Positions 1-6,048 are shown, counted from the first letter of the stretch. The stretch: DNA of 6,438 nucleotides from Candidatus Omnitrophota bacterium (GCA_014728785.1 WJKZ01000268.1:1-6438); one strand, 5' to 3'. A program made the numbers and translations. The notes: generated by a model from the sequence alone, not told the origin.

Positions 1-390
1 CTTATAGAGATAAGTTTTAAACACAACGGTATAGAAACAGAAGATTTTGACTATATAGTGCCGGTTCCTCTGCACCCGGGGCGCCTTAAAGACCGCGGTT
101 ATAACCAATCGTCGCTCATAGCTGAAAAGTTATCACAATATTTCCAAATCGAACTCCGGGATGATATAATACACACTATAAATTTTACAGCTTCTCAGAC
201 AAAGCTCGACCGGGGAAGGAGATATCAAAACGTAAAAGATAACTTCAGGGCCGCAAAAGACGTAAAAGACAGGAATATTATATTGTTAGACGATATTTTT
301 ACTACAGGCTCAACAATTCAATCCTGCTCCCGGGAGCTTAAAAGCAAAGGCGCAAAAAATATACTGGCTGTCACTTTAGCGAGAGCTTAA
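1..390 (+). CDS. comF: ComF-family amidophosphoribosyltransferase-like protein, C-terminal part (5' end outside window)
   Basis: The reading frame is open from base 1, so the gene begins left of the window; 129 residues and a TAA are visible. The GTG at 58 is an internal valine, because the frame before it already reads as the family stretch ending DFDYIVPVPLHPGRLKDRG. The visible part is a type I phosphoribosyltransferase domain: PVPLHP, RGYNQS, an SQTKLDRGRRYQNV stretch, and the PRPP-binding loop ILLDDIFTTGST (bases 283-318, two adjacent acidic residues followed by TTG). This order is typical of ComF/GntX proteins, which usually carry an N-terminal zinc-ribbon part that would lie outside the window. 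ComF proteins are linked to DNA uptake in competent bacteria, but a function here is not shown; other phosphoribosyltransferases lack the PVPLHP-RGxNQ signature. lptF starts 17 nt downstream, probably on the same transcript. Confidence 0.92.
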   Translation, partial: LIEISFKHNGIETEDFDYIVPVPLHPGRLKDRGYNQSSLIAEKLSQYFQIELRDDIIHTINFTASQTKLDRGRRYQNVKDNFRAAKDVKDRNIILLDDIFTTGSTIQSCSRELKSKGAKNILAVTLARA

Positions 391-407
391 AAATAACCGG
401 CAGAAAT

Positions 408-1511
408 ATGAAAATAATAAGAAATTACATTCTAAAAGATTTTTTCATACTTTTTTTCTTCTCTCTCCTGCTTTTAAGCCTGGTAATGCTGGTAGGGAAT
501 TTAATGAAACTGTCGGATATGGTAATAAGGCAGGGGGTAGATATCATCGATGCTTTCAAAATATTCTTATTCTTTGTCCCCTACCTTCTGGGGTTTACCA
601 TACCTCTCTCATTTTTACTGGCAATCCTTCTGGTCATGGGGCGGCTGATTGTCGACAATGAAATAATAGCCATGCGGGTGGCGGGAATCTCCTTAATCAA
701 AATCCTCAATCTTTTTCTGATAATCGGAGTCGCCTTTTCACTTTTTCTCTTTTTGCTAAATGACCGCATAATACCTAATGCCCATTACAAATACAGAAGC
801 CAGCTGAAAAACATATACTTTGAGAATGTATCGGCCATAATAGAACCGGGGGTATTCCTGGAGAATTTCGAAAACCATATCCTTTATGTTTCGGATAAGG
901 ACGGCAACAAGCTTAAGAATGTATTCATCTATGAAGTAAATGACAAGGAAGGAGTTACTAAAGTTACTTTCGCAAAACGCGGTGAATTTGTAGTGGAAGA
1001 CGAAATACTCAAAATAAAGCTGGAAGACGGTTTCAGGGACGAAACTAATACCGGCGAAAAACAAGAGATGTACCGGCTTAATTTTAAAGTTTTTTTTACC
1101 GATATACCCATAAAAGAGCAGGAAGAGGTTGAAATCAGTAAAAAACCCAAAGACATGACAATCCGGGAATTATTGAAGAAGATCTCCCATCTTAAAGAAA
1201 TGGGAATAGACTTAAGCAGGAACGAAACTCCGGTAGAGCTGATAAGTGAATTCCATAAAAGAATAAGCTTCTCTTTTTCCATTATTACCTTTATAATTCT
1301 CGGGTTCGGAACTTCTCTGGTGGTAAAACACCGGGAAAGAACGATAAATTTCTGGATAGCCATCCTGGCGGCAGGGATCTACTATTTACTCTTTGTAGCA
1401 GGCGAGGCTCTCATTGAATATAACTTCATAATTCCCTCTCTGGGAATGTGGCTTCCCAATATAATAATAGGCTGCGTGGGCCTTTATTTTATCATAAAAA
1501 AATGCGCATAA
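408..1511 (+). CDS. lptF: LptF-type permease of the lipopolysaccharide export ABC transporter (YjgP/YjgQ family)
   Basis: This 367-residue inner-membrane protein has the normal size and plan of the YjgP/YjgQ family. Three N-terminal hydrophobic segments lie at about 12-32, 50-78 and 98-118. A hydrophilic periplasmic part of about 160 residues follows (the beta-jellyroll in known structures), then three C-terminal segments at about 286-305, 313-333 and 341-363. Family marks are the GRLIVDNEIIAMRVAG stretch after segment 2, which forms the coupling region for the LptB ATPase, and EFHKRISFSFS leading into segment 4. With LptG and LptB it extracts lipopolysaccharide from the inner membrane and passes it to LptC/LptA. 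The ATG at 408 gives the usual MKIIRNYILKDF start; no Shine-Dalgarno sequence precedes it, so coupling to comF is likely. The choice of LptF over LptG rests on gene order and the GRL-D-E motif and is less certain than the family. Confidence 0.92.
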   Translation: MKIIRNYILKDFFILFFFSLLLLSLVMLVGNLMKLSDMVIRQGVDIIDAFKIFLFFVPYLLGFTIPLSFLLAILLVMGRLIVDNEIIAMRVAGISLIKILNLFLIIGVAFSLFLFLLNDRIIPNAHYKYRSQLKNIYFENVSAIIEPGVFLENFENHILYVSDKDGNKLKNVFIYEVNDKEGVTKVTFAKRGEFVVEDEILKIKLEDGFRDETNTGEKQEMYRLNFKVFFTDIPIKEQEEVEISKKPKDMTIRELLKKISHLKEMGIDLSRNETPVELISEFHKRISFSFSIITFIILGFGTSLVVKHRERTINFWIAILAAGIYYLLFVAGEALIEYNFIIPSLGMWLPNIIIGCVGLYFIIKKCA

Positions 1512-2590
1512 TAGACAAATATATCTTAAAAAATATCTGCTTTTCTTATATGTTTATCCTTGTGGTATTCATAGGTTTATATTTTATTATCGATATCTTT
1601 TCAAACCTTTCCGATATACTCAGAACCCGTCCTGAAATAAAAACACTCCTGGAGTATTATATATATTCATTACCCCTCATTATTCTAAGAATAAGTTCCT
1701 TCTCTCTTCTTATAAGCATACTTTACGTGCTGGGAGAAATGAATAAGAATAATGAGATAATCAGCATGCGGACACTGGGGCTCAACCTGGCCAAGATAGC
1801 ATTCCCGGTAATATTTTTCTCGCTTTGCGTATCGATATCACTGTTATTCCTGCAGGAAAACATTCTCATACATTCACAAAAGAAAGTCCAGGATTTAAAA
1901 GAAACTTTCAGCGGCGACTCCCTGGAAAAAATGTCGGAAGAAGAAAACCTTGCTTTTGTCTACAACAACACGATATTCTTCGTGGAAAAACTGCTTCCTC
2001 GGGAGAAAATCATGCAAAACACCATAATCTTCAGAAAGGACAAAGAACATAATGTGTCGGAAAAGATAATTTACAAAAGAATAGTCTTTCGGGACGGAGA
2101 ATGGATAGGGCAAAACGGTATATCTTACACTTTAAATGAAGAAGGTAATATTACAGGTAATCCTCAAACATGGGAAGAGAAAAAAATTGAAATGGACTAT
2201 TCTCCTAAAGAATTAGTGCTTAAAAAAAGTATTTTTCTTCAATATTCTTCCTTAAGCACTCTGCGCGAAGAAATAGACCGTCTCCAAAAAACTAATTCCA
2301 CTAAACTGCTTTCAAATCTGGTTATTGATTACCACCACAAATTGGCCGAACCTTTCTCCGGCCTGTTTCTGGTCATAGGGGTACTGCCCCTGGCCCTGGA
2401 GATAAAAAAGCGTAAAGTCGCACTCTCCTCTTTAGGGGCGGGTTTTATATTCGGATTTCTTTATTACCTCTTATCTTCCCTCAGTATAGCCCTGGGTAAA
2501 TCCGGTTTAATCCTTCCTGCCCTTAGCGCCTGGCTTGCTCCTTTATTTTTCGTATCGGTGGGAATAACCGGCCTCATCCTCATTAAATAA
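1502..2590 (+). CDS. lptG: LptG-type permease of the lipopolysaccharide export ABC transporter (YjgP/YjgQ family)
   Basis: This is the second permease of the pair: 362 residues when started at the ATG at 1502, giving MRIIDKYILKNI, the classic LptG opening. The frame stays open upstream to a GTG at 1448, but those 18 residues overlap the last membrane segment of lptF and do not look like family sequence. Segments lie at about 12-31, 52-76 and 96-115, then a periplasmic domain to about 275, then segments at about 285-301, 309-331 and 339-361. Family marks are GEMNKNNEIISMRTLG (the coupling helix region) and DYHHKLAEPFSGLFLVIG before segment 4. It overlaps lptF by 10 bp and has no ribosome binding site of its own, so translation is most likely coupled to lptF, which would suit two subunits needed in equal number. 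The partner ATPase LptB is not in the window. Confidence 0.92.
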   Translation: MRIIDKYILKNICFSYMFILVVFIGLYFIIDIFSNLSDILRTRPEIKTLLEYYIYSLPLIILRISSFSLLISILYVLGEMNKNNEIISMRTLGLNLAKIAFPVIFFSLCVSISLLFLQENILIHSQKKVQDLKETFSGDSLEKMSEEENLAFVYNNTIFFVEKLLPREKIMQNTIIFRKDKEHNVSEKIIYKRIVFRDGEWIGQNGISYTLNEEGNITGNPQTWEEKKIEMDYSPKELVLKKSIFLQYSSLSTLREEIDRLQKTNSTKLLSNLVIDYHHKLAEPFSGLFLVIGVLPLALEIKKRKVALSSLGAGFIFGFLYYLLSSLSIALGKSGLILPALSAWLAPLFFVSVGITGLILIK

Positions 2591-2640
2591 ATTTATTACT
2601 CCCTGAGGCCCGGCAAGATAAGCGGTGAGGAGAAATAAAT
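2591..2640. repeat. Imperfect inverted repeat between the converging ends of lptG and alr
   Basis: The arms ATTTATTACTCC (2591-2602) and GGAGAAATAAAT (2629-2640) pair at 11 of 12 positions around a 26-nt G+C-richer loop, which can add a small CCG/CGG pairing (2610-2612 with 2623-2625). It lies right after the lptG stop and 13 nt beyond the alr stop, where a two-way transcription end would be expected. It lacks the compact G+C stem followed by a T-run of a textbook Rho-independent terminator, so a terminator role is only an inference. One arm recurs after tsaB (see the hairpin at 3796-3843). Confidence 0.5.
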
Positions 2641-2653
2641 CAGAAAATCCTTA

Positions 2654-3769
2654 TTACAGCAGGCTGTCTGAATAAAGGCGGGGAATCTTTAAAGACAAAC
2701 AGCTTACTATTTCATAGGGAATAGTACCGGCCCAATCAGCCAGTTGTTCTGCGGTTATTGAGTTTCTTTCGCTCTTACCTATAAGGACTACCTCCTCCCC
2801 CTGGCTTATATTTCCGTCATCTCCTAAGTCTACCATTATATGGTCCATGCACACTCTGCCTATAACCCTGTAAATTTTATCTCTGATTATCACCTTGGCC
2901 TTGTTGGAAAGGCTCCAGGGATATCCATCAGCATACCCTACTGCAACCGTCGCCACAAATCTGTCTTTCTCGGCTATAAAAGTTCTTCCGTAACCGACAC
3001 TCATGCCTTTCTCTATCTTCTTTACAAAAATTACTCTCGACTTTAAAGAAAGTACAGGTTCTACCCCTATTTCTTCCAAAGGCGTCGGATATACGCCGTA
3101 GAGTATCAGGCCGGGCCTTACCATATTGAAATGTGAATCAGGATAATTCAATATACCGATACTGTTAGCACAGTGACGATACTTGAAACCTATCTGCCTG
3201 GCGGACAAGCTCTTAAGGAGGCCGTTAAAGGCTTCTATCTGGTGATTTGTAAAATCAGAATCGGTATCGGCTACGGGAAAATGAGTGTATATACCCTCAA
3301 GAGAGATATTTTTTAAGCCGGAAAGTTCACCAATAAAACTTTCCGCATCTTTATAGTAAGCTCCCAATCTGCCCATACCGGTATCTACTTTTACATGGAC
3401 AGGCGCTACCCTTTTGCTTTTGGCGGCTTCCCTGTCTAAGGCCCGGGCAAATTCGGCGTCTACTACCGTGGGTATGATATTGTAATGAATGAAATAACTG
3501 ACAAACTTTTTCAGGACGCTGCTCAGAACAAGTATAGAACCTTTGTAGTCATCCTCCCTTAAGGCAATGGCCTCCTCAACGCTTCCCACCCCAAACCAAT
3601 CTATGCCGTTTAAGGCAAGCTGCTTGGATACAGGAAGCAAACCGTGGCCGTAAGCAAACTGTTTTATGGTTGCTACTATACGGGCCTTACCCTCTATTCT
3701 TTTCTCCAGAATTTCCAGATTCCTGGATAAGGCTTCTAAATCGACTTCTACCCAGAGCGGCCTTATCAT
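2654..3769 (-). CDS. alr: Alanine racemase (PLP-dependent)
   Basis: The protein has 371 residues, the usual full length. It interconverts L- and D-alanine in the cytoplasm, supplying D-alanine for peptidoglycan. The N-terminal PLP-barrel begins WVEVDLEALSRNL (6-18). The PLP lysine is K36 in IKQFAYGHG, where the family usually has KANAYGHG or KADAYGHG. HVKVDTGMGRLG (125-136) carries the arginine that contacts the cofactor side (R134), THF (162-164) holds the ring-stacking histidine, and RPGLILYG (218-225) is typical. The second catalytic base is Y260 in SVGYGRTF of the C-terminal beta domain. GYADGY (278-283), GRVCMDHIMVD (304-314) and PYEIVS (351-356) complete the active-site entrance. The ATG at 3769 has a good ribosome binding site. 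It is the last visible gene of the thiL-tsaE-tsaB-alr run, 78 nt after tsaB, and converges on lptG. Confidence 0.97.
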   Translation of the reverse strand: MIRPLWVEVDLEALSRNLEILEKRIEGKARIVATIKQFAYGHGLLPVSKQLALNGIDWFGVGSVEEAIALREDDYKGSILVLSSVLKKFVSYFIHYNIIPTVVDAEFARALDREAAKSKRVAPVHVKVDTGMGRLGAYYKDAESFIGELSGLKNISLEGIYTHFPVADTDSDFTNHQIEAFNGLLKSLSARQIGFKYRHCANSIGILNYPDSHFNMVRPGLILYGVYPTPLEEIGVEPVLSLKSRVIFVKKIEKGMSVGYGRTFIAEKDRFVATVAVGYADGYPWSLSNKAKVIIRDKIYRVIGRVCMDHIMVDLGDDGNISQGEEVVLIGKSERNSITAEQLADWAGTIPYEIVSCLSLKIPRLYSDSLL

Positions 3770-3775
3770 TTTAAA

Positions 3776-3782
3776 CTCCTTA
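3776..3782 (-). promoter_or_regulatory. Shine-Dalgarno sequence of alr
   Basis: TAAGGAG on the minus strand ends 6 nt before the alr ATG at 3769, which is ideal spacing and fixes the start. It is the best ribosome binding site in the window, and it belongs to a gene with no close upstream neighbour to couple with. Confidence 0.85.
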
Positions 3783-3795
3783 AAAGTTGAATATT

Positions 3796-3843
3796 TTCTC
3801 CTCTCCGGAAAACTCAGCCTCGTTTCAAACCGGTAAAGGAGAA
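3796..3843 (-). repeat. Hairpin in the tsaB-alr spacer
   Basis: On the minus strand the spacer can fold by pairing TTCTCCT (3837-3843) with AGGAGAA (3796-3802), then CCGG (3830-3833) with CCGG (3805-3808), then AAAC with GTTT (3822-3825 with 3810-3813) around an 8-nt loop. That is about 15 pairs with small internal loops. No T-run follows, so it is not a standard terminator. It begins 4 nt after the tsaB stop and ends before the alr ribosome binding site, so it could mark transcript processing, partial termination or mRNA protection. No good promoter for alr is visible in the spacer. Confidence 0.5.
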
Positions 3844-3847
3844 TAAA

Positions 3848-4519
3848 TTATTTTTTACTCCCTCTTACCTGACAAGTCCGGGGATGCAAATACATAGGTT
3901 CCATAGTTGAGAGAGAGCTAAATTTAGCCCTCCTGTAATAATCTCCGGCGGCCTCAAGCAGATATTTTGCTTTCGGATAAACATCACGGTGGTAAAAATT
4001 TATTTTTTTACAAGTATTTAAAATATTTTTCCTTAAACCCCCATCGTAGCTAACATATAAATCATGGTCGCGGCAACTTAAGATTTCTTCTAAAGAGAAA
4101 ATCCCCGGTTTCTGCTTTTCCCTGAGAATACCGTTTTTAGAAACAAAAGAAGACATATAAATCTTTCCCCGCCGGGCGTCGGCAACTACCTTTATCTTAT
4201 CATATTTTTTTCTGAAAGGATAAGCGCAGGAAAAAAAACTGTTAAGGAGAATAACGGGTATTTTTTTTGCTAAAACCAGGGCTTTAACCACACTGAAAGA
4301 TATTCTTAAACCGGTAAAAGAACCGGGGCCTTTGCCCAAAATAAAAGCATCGAAATCATCAAATCCGATAGACAGTTTTCGAAAGGCTTTATCCAGGCCT
4401 GCTGCCAATTTTGACGCTCCGTTGGGATGCTTTCTCTCCGAGGAATACAGAATTTCGGTGTTACGGCTAATACAGAAAGAAGTATTAAGAGAAGATGAGT
4501 CTATAATTAAAAAAATCAT
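3848..4519 (-). CDS. tsaB: TsaB, tRNA t6A37 threonylcarbamoyltransferase complex scaffold subunit
   Basis: The protein has 223 residues, a usual length for TsaB (YeaZ). It is a catalytically inactive member of the ASKHA fold that dimerises with TsaD in the complex adding threonylcarbamoyl to A37 of ANN-reading tRNAs. It begins MIFLIIDSSSLNTSF (the family's ILAIDTS opening). GKGPGSFTGLRI (62-73) is the hallmark, followed by a helix leading to LAKKIPVILLNSF and VVADARRGKIYMSSF (111-125), matching the usual DARRGEVY. The normally conserved RxHSExL region reads as KHPNGASKLAAGL, a divergent version. The ATG at 4519 is the only reasonable start, since a TAA lies in frame two codons upstream. AAGG touches the ATG directly, too close for an efficient ribosome binding site, so with a 7-nt gap after tsaE it is probably coupled. 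Its obligate partner TsaD is not in the window. Confidence 0.95.
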   Translation of the reverse strand: MIFLIIDSSSLNTSFCISRNTEILYSSERKHPNGASKLAAGLDKAFRKLSIGFDDFDAFILGKGPGSFTGLRISFSVVKALVLAKKIPVILLNSFFSCAYPFRKKYDKIKVVADARRGKIYMSSFVSKNGILREKQKPGIFSLEEILSCRDHDLYVSYDGGLRKNILNTCKKINFYHRDVYPKAKYLLEAAGDYYRRAKFSSLSTMEPMYLHPRTCQVRGSKK

Positions 4520-4526
4520 CCTTAAA

Positions 4527-5000
4527 TCAATTAATTAACGCTGCTTTAATTTTTTTATACCTTTTATCGCTATAGCCTTTAAAAGAAAATATCAGGTCTC
4601 TTTTTTCATAATTCCTGTACCTGAAATCTATCCTGATGAATCTGTCAAGCTCATTCTGATAAATCCCTCCCCATTCAATAACATTCAGACTTCCGGGAGA
4701 AGCAATAATTTCCTCCATGCCCAGGCCCGTTATTTCTTCTCTCCCGAGACGATAAAAATCAAAATGGTTAACCGTAAATTTCTTCGTTTTATATACTCTC
4801 ATCAGAACAAACGAGGGACTCATAACTCTCTTTGCAAAACCCAGACCCCGCACTACCCCCTTAACAAAAGTGGTTTTGCCTCCGCCCAGATTACCCTCTA
4901 ATATAACAACATCCCTTTCCTCAAGTATATTTGCAAAAGACCGTCCATATCTAATGGTGACATCGGGAGACCTGCTGTTTAGAGTGAATTTCTGTCTCAT
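4527..5000 (-). CDS. tsaE: TsaE, P-loop ATPase of tRNA t6A37 synthesis
   Basis: The protein has 157 residues, typical for TsaE (YjeE). This small ATPase binds the TsaB-TsaD pair and drives the t6A cycle. The Walker A loop GNLGGGKTTF is at 36-45 (K42, T43), a variant of the usual GDLGAGKTTF. The SPSF segment (61-64) is the switch region. HFDFYRL (79-85) carries the conserved acidic residue and HxDxYR signature. VIEWG (107-111) is the family's EW motif. The C-terminus is short and basic. The ATG at 5000 lies 10 nt after the thiL stop and has no Shine-Dalgarno sequence; coupling to thiL is likely. tsaB follows after 7 nt, the normal gene partner. The motif set in this order leaves little doubt about identity. 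Confidence 0.97.
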   Translation of the reverse strand: MRQKFTLNSRSPDVTIRYGRSFANILEERDVVILEGNLGGGKTTFVKGVVRGLGFAKRVMSPSFVLMRVYKTKKFTVNHFDFYRLGREEITGLGMEEIIASPGSLNVIEWGGIYQNELDRFIRIDFRYRNYEKRDLIFSFKGYSDKRYKKIKAALIN

Positions 5001-5010
5001 CTGTACCGGC

Positions 5011-5862
5011 TCAGAATAAACGGTTGTATCCTTTGACTGTCACCTCAGATAAAACTTCTCCTCTTTTTACTCTATAACCGAAAGACGGAGGTTTTATCTC
5101 TCCTGCCAGGATAAATTTTTTCTCTAAGTTCTCTGCTTCCCTGCAGCTTTTACTCACTGTGAAAATTAATTCGTAATCTTCTCCCCTGTATAAAGATTTT
5201 TCTCTGCCCAGTTTATCAAGACAATCGCCATATAATAAAGCCCCTTTTTTGCTCTCTTTCAATATTCTGTAAAGGTCAATAAAAAAACCGTCGGATATAT
5301 CGCACATTGAGTGGACGCCCTTACGCCGGGCTAAGTATAATCCTTCTTTTATTTTCGGTTCGAAAATATCGGAAAAAGAAAGCCTGCCCAATTTACCGGT
5401 AACAAATATGTAATCGCCTCTACGGGCTCCCGAACGCGGGACGAATCTGCCACACTTTCCCACTCCCCATACATCAAGAAACAAAAAAGGAGAACTGGTA
5501 GTATCCCCTCCTATCAGAGAACATCGATGGTTGCGGCAAAATTTCTCCGCACCTTTCATTATTCTTTTTATACTGGCAGCCTTCTCTCTTTTTCCTGCCC
5601 CTAAAGAAATGCCGGCAAAGAGCGGCCTTCCCCCGCAAGCGGCAAAATCCGAGAATACCCTGGCCACGGCCCTTGCTCCTATACGGGATAAAGAAATATC
5701 TCCTCTCCTGAAGTGAGTACCTTCTACAAAGGTATCGCTTTTAAGCAGAAGCGACTCCGCCCCTGCCCTGACCAGCGCACAATCGTCACCTATGCCGGAA
5801 ATCACCTCTTTTCCTTTTTTTATATTTTTCTTTAAAAAATCTACCCACTCCAATTCATCCAT
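5011..5862 (-). CDS. thiL: Thiamine-monophosphate kinase ThiL (short form)
   Basis: ThiL phosphorylates thiamine monophosphate to thiamine pyrophosphate with ATP, the last step of TPP synthesis. It belongs to the PurM/SelD-type fold. Motifs in order: GIGDDCALV (23-31, metal-binding aspartates), KSDTFVEGTHF (41-51), VARVFSDFAACGGRPLFAGI (67-86), LIGGDTTSSP (116-125), VTGKLG (154-159), MCDISDGFFIDL (186-197), RGEDYELIF (226-234) and a KGYNRLF end. At 283 residues it is about 40 shorter than usual ThiL (about 320-330). The loss lies mostly between VTGKLG and CDISDG, and less between CDISDG and GEDYEL; the catalytic motifs remain. The ATG at 5862 is the only in-frame start near the family N-terminus. 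It is first in the run thiL-tsaE-tsaB-alr, with its own strong promoter. Other PurM-like kinases are excluded by the DTFVEGTHF and CDISDG combination. Confidence 0.95.
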   Translation of the reverse strand: MDELEWVDFLKKNIKKGKEVISGIGDDCALVRAGAESLLLKSDTFVEGTHFRRGDISLSRIGARAVARVFSDFAACGGRPLFAGISLGAGKREKAASIKRIMKGAEKFCRNHRCSLIGGDTTSSPFLFLDVWGVGKCGRFVPRSGARRGDYIFVTGKLGRLSFSDIFEPKIKEGLYLARRKGVHSMCDISDGFFIDLYRILKESKKGALLYGDCLDKLGREKSLYRGEDYELIFTVSKSCREAENLEKKFILAGEIKPPSFGYRVKRGEVLSEVTVKGYNRLF

Positions 5863-5873
5863 TAAGACCCCCG

Positions 5874-5884
5874 CCTTTCTCCTT
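5874..5884 (-). promoter_or_regulatory. Shine-Dalgarno region of thiL
   Basis: Two purine-rich matches lie in tandem on the minus strand: AAGGAG (5879-5884), 16 nt before the ATG, and AAAGG (5874-5878), 11 nt before it. The better match is further away than usual, so the nearer AAAGG may be the working one. No alternative in-frame start lies between. Confidence 0.6.
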
Positions 5885-5916
5885 GATATATAAGAACAGC
5901 CCGCCTCTTTTATGCT

Positions 5917-5944
5917 ATTATAGACTTAATAGAAGGGCGGTCAA
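5917..5944 (-). promoter_or_regulatory. Sigma70-type promoter of the thiL-tsaE-tsaB(-alr) operon
   Basis: On the minus strand, TTGACC (5939-5944) and a perfect TATAAT (5917-5922) are 16 nt apart. Transcription should start near 5910, giving a leader of about 48 nt to the thiL ATG. Five of six -35 bases and all -10 bases match the consensus, and it points at a gene run that needs a promoter here. The leader is too short for a TPP riboswitch and none of its conserved boxes are visible. Confidence 0.8.
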
Positions 5945-5961
5945 GTTTGCTCTTGTTGATA

Positions 5962-5990
5962 TTGGCATATAGATAAGATTTCATTATAAT
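5962..5990 (+). promoter_or_regulatory. Sigma70-type promoter for the small gene at 6078
   Basis: TTGGCA (5962-5967) and a perfect TATAAT (5985-5990) are 17 nt apart on the plus strand. The start site would be near 5997, with a leader of about 80 nt. It stands back to back with the thiL promoter; the two -35 boxes are 17 nt apart (5945-5961), so one bound regulator could affect both. Confidence 0.65.
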
Positions 5991-6048
5991 GTATAGAACC
6001 CCAAAAAAATAATGCCAATTGAACATAAGCTCTTTTGTGTAAATGTAT

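Noticed and set aside
58..60. GTG as start codon of the first gene
   Set aside because: The frame is open to the left edge and the 19 upstream residues, including DFDYI before VPVPLHP, match ComF family sequence. The codon is an internal valine.
388..400. Shared sequence after the comF stop (TAAAAATAACCGG) and after the stop at 6417 (TAAAAATTAGCCGG)
   Set aside because: Only two short A-rich copies with mismatches and no structure; chance is a sufficient explanation.
581..1363. Minus-strand open frames of 62, 102 and 144 codons inside lptF
   Set aside because: They lie opposite a clear family gene, have no recognisable motifs or start signals, and are shadows of lptF coding sequence.
1448..1501. 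GTG start giving LptG 18 extra residues
   Set aside because: These bases encode the last membrane segment of lptF in another frame, and the family start MRIIDKYIL is at 1502.
1825..2113. Open frames of about 72-75 codons on both strands inside lptG
   Set aside because: They sit in the periplasmic-domain coding region of lptG, with no start signals and unlikely protein composition.
2591..2653. Standard two-way Rho-independent terminator between lptG and alr
   Set aside because: The inverted repeat is real, but its stem is A+T-rich with a long loop and no T-run on either strand, so only a repeat is reported.
2840..3046. Plus-strand 68-codon frame inside alr
   Set aside because: It is antisense to a fully supported alanine racemase and has no start signal or family likeness.
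4260..4267. Run of eight T as a possible frameshift or slippage site in tsaB
   Set aside because: The frame continues through it with family-like sequence (LAKKIPVILLNSF); nothing suggests a shift.
4332..4538. Plus-strand 68-codon frame inside tsaB
   Set aside because: It is antisense to tsaB, across the conserved GKGPGSFTGLRI region on the other strand, and has no support of its own.
5531..5716. Plus-strand 61-codon frame with a hydrophobic, signal-like N-terminus
   Set aside because: It is antisense to conserved ThiL motifs; the hydrophobic run comes from the reverse complement of thiL codons.
5863..5910. TPP riboswitch in front of thiL
   Set aside because: The predicted leader is only about 48 nt and shows none of the conserved TPP-aptamer boxes.
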